Origin: Woeseia sp034521225
GTDB taxonomy: Bacteria; Pseudomonadota; Gammaproteobacteria; Steroidobacterales; Woeseiaceae
Direction of reading: 5' to 3'
DNA: 64,000 nucleotides
Assembly (NCBI GenBank): GCA_034521225.1
Contig: JAXHMR010000033.1
Location: 62,001-126,000 of the forward strand
Below are positions 59,709 through 64,000 of the stretch, in pieces. The translations under genes and the position numbers were made by a program. The notes beneath the pieces are model-generated. The model saw only the letters and a program-made list of their open reading frames with translations. It did no database searches and was not told the DNA's origin. Each line of letters opens with the position of its first letter. Positions within the stretch are counted from its first letter, which is position 1.

Positions 59709-61171
59709 ATGGGCATCTACGAACAGGTCACACGCGAGGTCGACCGGGCGCCGGCCGGGCCGGAGACGGTGGCGTTTTTCGACATGGACGGCACGCTGAT
59801 TTTCGGCTTCTCGATTGCGGCTCTGTTCCGCGAGCGGGTGCAAAGCGGCAAATTGCATCCGCGCGAGGCCGTCATGCAGTTTTTTCCCCTGCTGAGCCAT
59901 GGCATCAACGGCTCGGACTATTCCATTCTGCTGGACGAGGCGGCCGAGTCGCTGGCGGGTATCCCCGAGCAGGAACTCATCGACCTGGGCGAGCGGGTGT
60001 TCGTCAAGTACGTCGCGGGCTCCATTTACCCGGAGTCGCGCGCCCTGGTCCGTGCGCACCAGGCCCGCGGCCATACCGTCGTGGTGCTGTCGTCGGCATC
60101 GGCCTACCAGGTCAACCCGGTCGCACGCGAACTCGATATCGAGCACGTGCTCTGCAATCACTTTGAGGTCGCGGACGGCGCGTTTACCGGTGAGGTTCGC
60201 GGACCAGTGGTCTACGCACGCGGCAAGCTCGAAGCCGCGAGCCGGTTCTGTGCCGAGCGCGGTGTCACGCTTGATGCATGCTGGTTCTACACGGACGGCC
60301 TGGAGGACCTGCCTTTGCTCGAGGCCGTTGGCTATCCGCGCCCGCTCAATCCCGATACGTCGCTTGCCGAGGTGGCACGGCGCCGCGACTGGCCGTCGCG
60401 CTGTTTTACGAGCCGGGGCATTCCGGGGTTTAAGGAAGTCGTGCGCACCGGTCTCGCGTACGGCGCTTTTTTCTCAGCGGCACTGCAGATCATTCCGACA
60501 TGGATACTGAACCAGTCGCGGCGCGATGCCGTCAATCTCGCGGTGACGACCTGGGGCGAGTTCGGCAGCGCACTGGCGGGTATAAATATCCGCGTCAATG
60601 GTGAGCATCATCTGTGGGAGCATCGTCCGGCGGTATTCCTGTTCAATCACCAGAGTGCGATTGATGTCCTGATCATTGCCAAGCTGCTGCGGCGTGACTT
60701 TACCGCGATAGCGAAACAGGAGATTGCGCTCAATCCACTGGTCGGGCCGGTGTTCCGGGTGGCGGACACAGTGTTCATTGATCGACGCAACAATGAGAAG
60801 GCGGTCGAGGCGCTGCGGCCAGTGGTCGATACGCTGCATGCAGGCCTGTCGGTTGCCATCGCGCCGGAAGGCACGCGCAGCAGCGGCGACCGGCTGGGTG
60901 CCTTCAAGAGAAAGGCCCGTTCCACATTGCCATGCAGGCCGGAGTGCCGGTCATTCCCATCGTCATACACAACGCGACCGATGCGTTGCCCAAAGGCGGG
61001 TTTTTCATTCGTCCGACGACGGTATATGTGGACGTACTCGCGCCGGTCGCAACCGGTGCATGGCAGGCGGCGACAATCGATACACACGTCGCTGCGGTGC
61101 GTGACCAGTACCTCGCCGTTCTGGGCCAGCAGCGTCCCGGTCAGACGACCCGCCTGCAGCGGGTCAAATAA
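59709..61171 (+). CDS. HAD-IB phosphatase fused to PlsC-type acyltransferase (frameshifted)
   Basis: About 487 residues. The first 230 form a HAD-IB domain with DMDGT (nucleophile D25) and SSASAYQVNPVARELDI. The second half is a 1-acylglycerol-3-phosphate acyltransferase with FLFNHQSAIDVL (H-x4-D) and APEGTRS. Fusions of this type occur in mycobacteria and various proteobacteria. It could make phosphatidate and dephosphorylate it or another substrate. A slip near 60915 shifts the last 80 codons, which continue MQAGVPVIPIVIHNATDAL. Divergent from typA. Confidence 0.88.
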
Positions 61172-61374
61172 TCAGGCGGGGAAAGTCGGGGCCGGCGTGA
61201 GCCATCAGGCGAAGGAGCATGTCATCGCCCGGCGCGGCAATCGCGTCCCGACGCCAAGGTGACAAACGGACAAAAATTCGCCGGAACGGCGTACAGGCGG
61301 TATCCTGCGGCATTCTTTCCAACCCTGTACACCCGGATTCCGCCGAATGCAGGGGCTCAATGCGGGACTCAACA

Positions 61375-63114
61375 ATGCGTTTATCACTGAATATCGGGAA
61401 ACTCGGGCTTTTGGCCCTGCTCGCCGCCAGTTTATGGGGATGCGGCAAGGACGATGCGCCGTCGGCCGAAAGTTTCAGCGCCCCCAACAGCCTGTTGCAA
61501 TATGTTGCCGACGACAGCCCGTACGTTTTTGCCATGCTGGAGCCGCTGCCGGACGATGTCGCCGACAAGCTGGAGCCGCAGCTCGACCTGACGCTGAAGA
61601 CCTACCAGACCGTGGTTCGCCAGGCGGTCCGTGAGGCAGCCGAAGAGGAAAAGAACGGCGAGGACTCCGCCGACGCTGAACGCATGGCTGACGTACTCGA
61701 TGAGCTTGCCGGACTGCTGTCTCTCGAGGGCATTCGCGAGGCAGGCCTCGGGCGGGAATCGACGTTTGTCGTCTACGGGGCCGGGTTGTTGCCGGTGCTG
61801 CGCGCAAGGCTAACTGATGCGGAAGCATTTGAAGAAGCCTTAAAGCGTATCGAGGGCAGGGCCGGCACGCCGATGTCCGTCGGCGTCATTGACGAGCAGC
61901 CATACCGTTACGCCGGTAATGCGGATGGCCGCATAATCATCGCGCTGATTGATAACGACCTGGTCGTATCGGCGTTTCCAGCCGGCTTGAGCGACGACGG
62001 ACTGCGTTCGCTTCTGGGATTGACGCTGCCGGCGGAGAGCATGGCTGCCTCAGGCCGTCTGCAGACCATCGCGACCGACAACGGATTCACACCCTACGGT
62101 GCAGGCTTCATGGATTTCGAGCGCCTTGCCGCGGTTTTCCTCGATGCGCCAAGCGGCATCAATTCAGAAATCCTTGAGGCACTGGAATACGGTGACAATG
62201 AGTTGTCGCCGGTTTGCAAAAGCGAAATACGCAGCATGGCCGGCATTGCGCCGCGGCTGCTGGCGGGTTACACCGAGATCAGTACCGGGCGCATCACATC
62301 GAACACGATACTTGAGCTGCGAGATGACATCGCGGCGGGATTTTCCGGGTTCAGTGCACCGGTGCCCGGACTCGGCCAGGATCACGGCGGACTCGTATCC
62401 TTCGGTATGAGTATCGACCTGCTCGCCGCACGTGAATTCTATGCCGCGCGTCTGGACGCACTAAAGGCGTCACCTTACGAATGCGAATTGTTTGCGGAAA
62501 TGCAGGCAGGCCTCGAGCAGGGCCAGGCAATGCTCAACCAGCCGTTGCCGCCAATCGTCTATGGCTTCAAGGGCTTTCTTGCTGTCATAGAAGATATTCG
62601 CGGTTTCGACGTCAGTACGAAGCAGCCGCCGACCGCCGTCGACCTGCGTTTTCTCCTTGCAACGGACAACGCACCCGGACTGCTGGCGATGGGATCGATG
62701 TTCAGCCCGGAACTGGCCGCGATGAATCTGCAACCGGACAGCAAACCGGTGCGGCTGGACGTACCCCAGTTGCGGGGGCAGGTTGACACCGCGTACCTGG
62801 CGCTTTCCAACAATGCCGTTGCACTGTCGGTCGGCGAGGGCCAGGAAGCGGGCCTCGGGGCGATGATGGCAGCAAAAGCCGGTGACCCGCAGCCTTTCAT
62901 GAGCATGCACATGGATGCATCCCGGTATTACGCAATGATCGGTGACGTAGTTGCTGCCAGCGGCTCTGATGATTCCCCTTCATCCGCGGAGATGAATGCG
63001 GCAATCAATGACATCATGCAGGGATTTTCAGAACTGATAGACCGGTTGTCGATCGCCGTTCTTTTCACTGATCGTGGTATCGAATTCCCGACCGAGGTTG
63101 CGCTTTCCGATTGA
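61375..63114 (+). CDS. large lipoprotein of unknown function
   Basis: 579 residues, intact. The lipobox LWGC places the lipidated cysteine near residue 23. The mature part is acidic with repeated alpha/beta patterns (SPYVFAMLEPLPDDVADKLE; STFVVYGAGLLPVLRARLTDAEAFEEALKR), and two cysteines lie around LSPVCKSEI and YECELF. It looks like a periplasmic solenoid-type lipoprotein, but I cannot name a family. The ATG at 61375 or 61360 (AGGGG upstream) are both possible. Followed by a shared terminator. Confidence 0.75.
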   Translation: MRLSLNIGKLGLLALLAASLWGCGKDDAPSAESFSAPNSLLQYVADDSPYVFAMLEPLPDDVADKLEPQLDLTLKTYQTVVRQAVREAAEEEKNGEDSADAERMADVLDELAGLLSLEGIREAGLGRESTFVVYGAGLLPVLRARLTDAEAFEEALKRIEGRAGTPMSVGVIDEQPYRYAGNADGRIIIALIDNDLVVSAFPAGLSDDGLRSLLGLTLPAESMAASGRLQTIATDNGFTPYGAGFMDFERLAAVFLDAPSGINSEILEALEYGDNELSPVCKSEIRSMAGIAPRLLAGYTEISTGRITSNTILELRDDIAAGFSGFSAPVPGLGQDHGGLVSFGMSIDLLAAREFYAARLDALKASPYECELFAEMQAGLEQGQAMLNQPLPPIVYGFKGFLAVIEDIRGFDVSTKQPPTAVDLRFLLATDNAPGLLAMGSMFSPELAAMNLQPDSKPVRLDVPQLRGQVDTAYLALSNNAVALSVGEGQEAGLGAMMAAKAGDPQPFMSMHMDASRYYAMIGDVVAASGSDDSPSSAEMNAAINDIMQGFSELIDRLSIAVLFTDRGIEFPTEVALSD

Positions 63115-63129
63115 CCGGCCCAAAAAAAA

Positions 63130-63152
63130 GAAACCCCGCGGAGCGGGGTTTC
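63130..63152. terminator. bidirectional rho-independent terminator
   Basis: GAAACCCCGC and GCGGGGTTTC form a perfect 10-bp stem around GGA. Eight adenines (63122-63129) precede it, so a minus-strand transcript ends in a U-run after the stem. It sits between the convergent ends of the lipoprotein (63114) and the DUF4397 gene (63177) and should terminate the latter; on the plus strand only a short T-run follows. Confidence 0.88.
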
Positions 63153-63176
63153 CGGTCTTGCCGTTCGCCTGGTTGA

Positions 63177-64000
63177 TCAGTTGATAAAATCGTCCAGCAG
63201 TATCAGGTCCAGCGGTGCACCGCCGCCTGCCGCATCACGCGCAATGGCGGTGTAGACGCCGCCCGCGGCGATCGTGATTTCGAGCGGGCCGATTGCCGGC
63301 GTCTTGCTGCCTGCGGCCGTGACGGTTACGTCATAGCTGTCGGGAGTCAATGACAGGAACCCGGTATTGGCCTTGAACGGGACAGCGGGCAGGGTCGGGT
63401 CGACGCCCGCGATGTCGGTGCCCGGGGCAGTGACGTAGATGTCAACGTCCTGCGCCGTCGGCGACGCATGGATGATCCGGACCCTGGCTTCGGTCGCGAC
63501 CGGCCGCGGATCATCAGCGGCAATCAGTGCTTCGATATTCGCAAGTACATCCACAGCCAGCACGTTGTAGCGGATACCGGCTTCGAGAGTCAGGTCCGCG
63601 TCGATAGCGATGACGCCCTGCGTTGCCGTATCCGTTACTTTGACGTTGTAGGTATCGGGCGGAACGCTGAGGAACGGCGTAGCGTCCGGAAAGCTCAGGC
63701 CCGCGACCAGCGGATTCGCGAAGTCATCATTGACGACTACGTCGACGGTCGGTGCATCGGGTGACGCGTGAACGACACGCAGGTCCGCGGGTGTTTCGGC
63801 GTCAAGCAACTCGGCCGAAGCCGTGCCATCCATCAGGACGAGGCTTACCGGTGAAGCACCGGTCGCCGTGTTCTCGACGGCGGTTACCAGCAGGTTGGCC
63901 CCGTCCGCGAGGGTTATCGTACCTGAGTCGAAAGCGACGGCAGACGGGTCGCCGGCGACCGTGACGCGAATCTGGTAGTCGCCAGCGGTCACGTCGACCG
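63177..64000 (-). CDS. DUF4397 repeat protein (partial, N-terminus outside window)
   Basis: At least 273 residues, running off the right edge. It contains repeated DUF4397 units (ADLRVVHASPDAPTVDVVVN; ARVRIIHASPTAQDVDIYVT), each with the HASP turn and a following PFLSV- or GFLSL-PD-Y segment. These domains occur in secreted or surface proteins of many bacteria, with unknown binding role. The visible part has at least two full units and part of a third. The start and any signal peptide are not visible. Confidence 0.86.
   Translation of the reverse strand, partial: VDVTAGDYQIRVTVAGDPSAVAFDSGTITLADGANLLVTAVENTATGASPVSLVLMDGTASAELLDAETPADLRVVHASPDAPTVDVVVNDDFANPLVAGLSFPDATPFLSVPPDTYNVKVTDTATQGVIAIDADLTLEAGIRYNVLAVDVLANIEALIAADDPRPVATEARVRIIHASPTAQDVDIYVTAPGTDIAGVDPTLPAVPFKANTGFLSLTPDSYDVTVTAAGSKTPAIGPLEITIAAGGVYTAIARDAAGGGAPLDLILLDDFIN

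Overview
This is a 64 kb stretch of a GC-rich bacterial chromosome that I read as gammaproteobacterial. The gene order supports this: dapA-gcvR-bcp-bepA neighbours, ffs-dnaX-ybaB-recR, mlaFEDCB with a separate mlaA, orn, rsgA, a ppsA/ppsR pair, typA, and a SUF operon headed by an Rrf2-type regulator as in Xanthomonas-like lineages. I see no phage, plasmid, integrase, transposase or CRISPR array. Almost everything is core metabolism and envelope biology, with a few uncharacterised cassettes.

Layout. 0-4.7 kb: end of serine dehydratase, sixA, then a tight minus-strand operon (response regulator, YaiO-type TPR/beta-barrel, HEAT membrane protein, processive family 2 glycosyltransferase) that looks like a small surface-glycan synthesis and export system. 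4.8-6.1 kb: secreted amidohydrolase. 6.2-12.5 kb: sufR-like regulator, sufB, C, D, S, U and T, with a candidate operator upstream. 12.8-19.2 kb: class I fructose-bisphosphate aldolase, the Mla lipid-transport genes, BepA-type protease. 19.3-23.7 kb: bcp, gcvR, dapA, a small lipoprotein, tRNA-Ser, a TPR protein, a macro-domain protein. 23.8-33 kb: class V aminotransferase-fold enzyme, ABC-F ATPase, recQ, then a P5C dehydrogenase / transaminase / omega-amidase operon. 33-39 kb: SRP RNA, dnaX, ybaB, recR, HIT protein, rsgA, orn, methyltransferase, SH3 protein. 39-48.6 kb: divergent ppsA and ppsR, a DUF1249 protein, a coiled-coil protein, the Prc protease, small membrane proteins. 48.7-64 kb: membrane proteins, an FHA coiled-coil protein, a Ycf46-like AAA ATPase, a zinc metallopeptidase, an NlpC/P60 lipoprotein, two lipoproteins, srkA, typA, a HAD-PlsC fusion, a large lipoprotein, a DUF4397 protein.

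Two things stand out beyond the genes. First, three long hairpins (near 12.6, 43.3 and 47.8 kb) share an almost invariant 23-nt loop, while their stems differ by compensatory changes; a solo end lies at 39.3 kb. A separate nested-palindrome element with perfect 17-bp terminal inverted repeats follows the third. They behave like dispersed, structure-selected repeat families. Second, many housekeeping genes between about 2 and 38 kb are broken by single-base insertions and deletions, and the tRNA-Ser shows the same kind of lesion. I treat these as sequence errors, not gene decay, and annotate the broken genes at full extent. From 39 kb on, breaks are rare.

All calls rest on reading the sequence and on recall of protein families. 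No database search, folding program or aligner was run.
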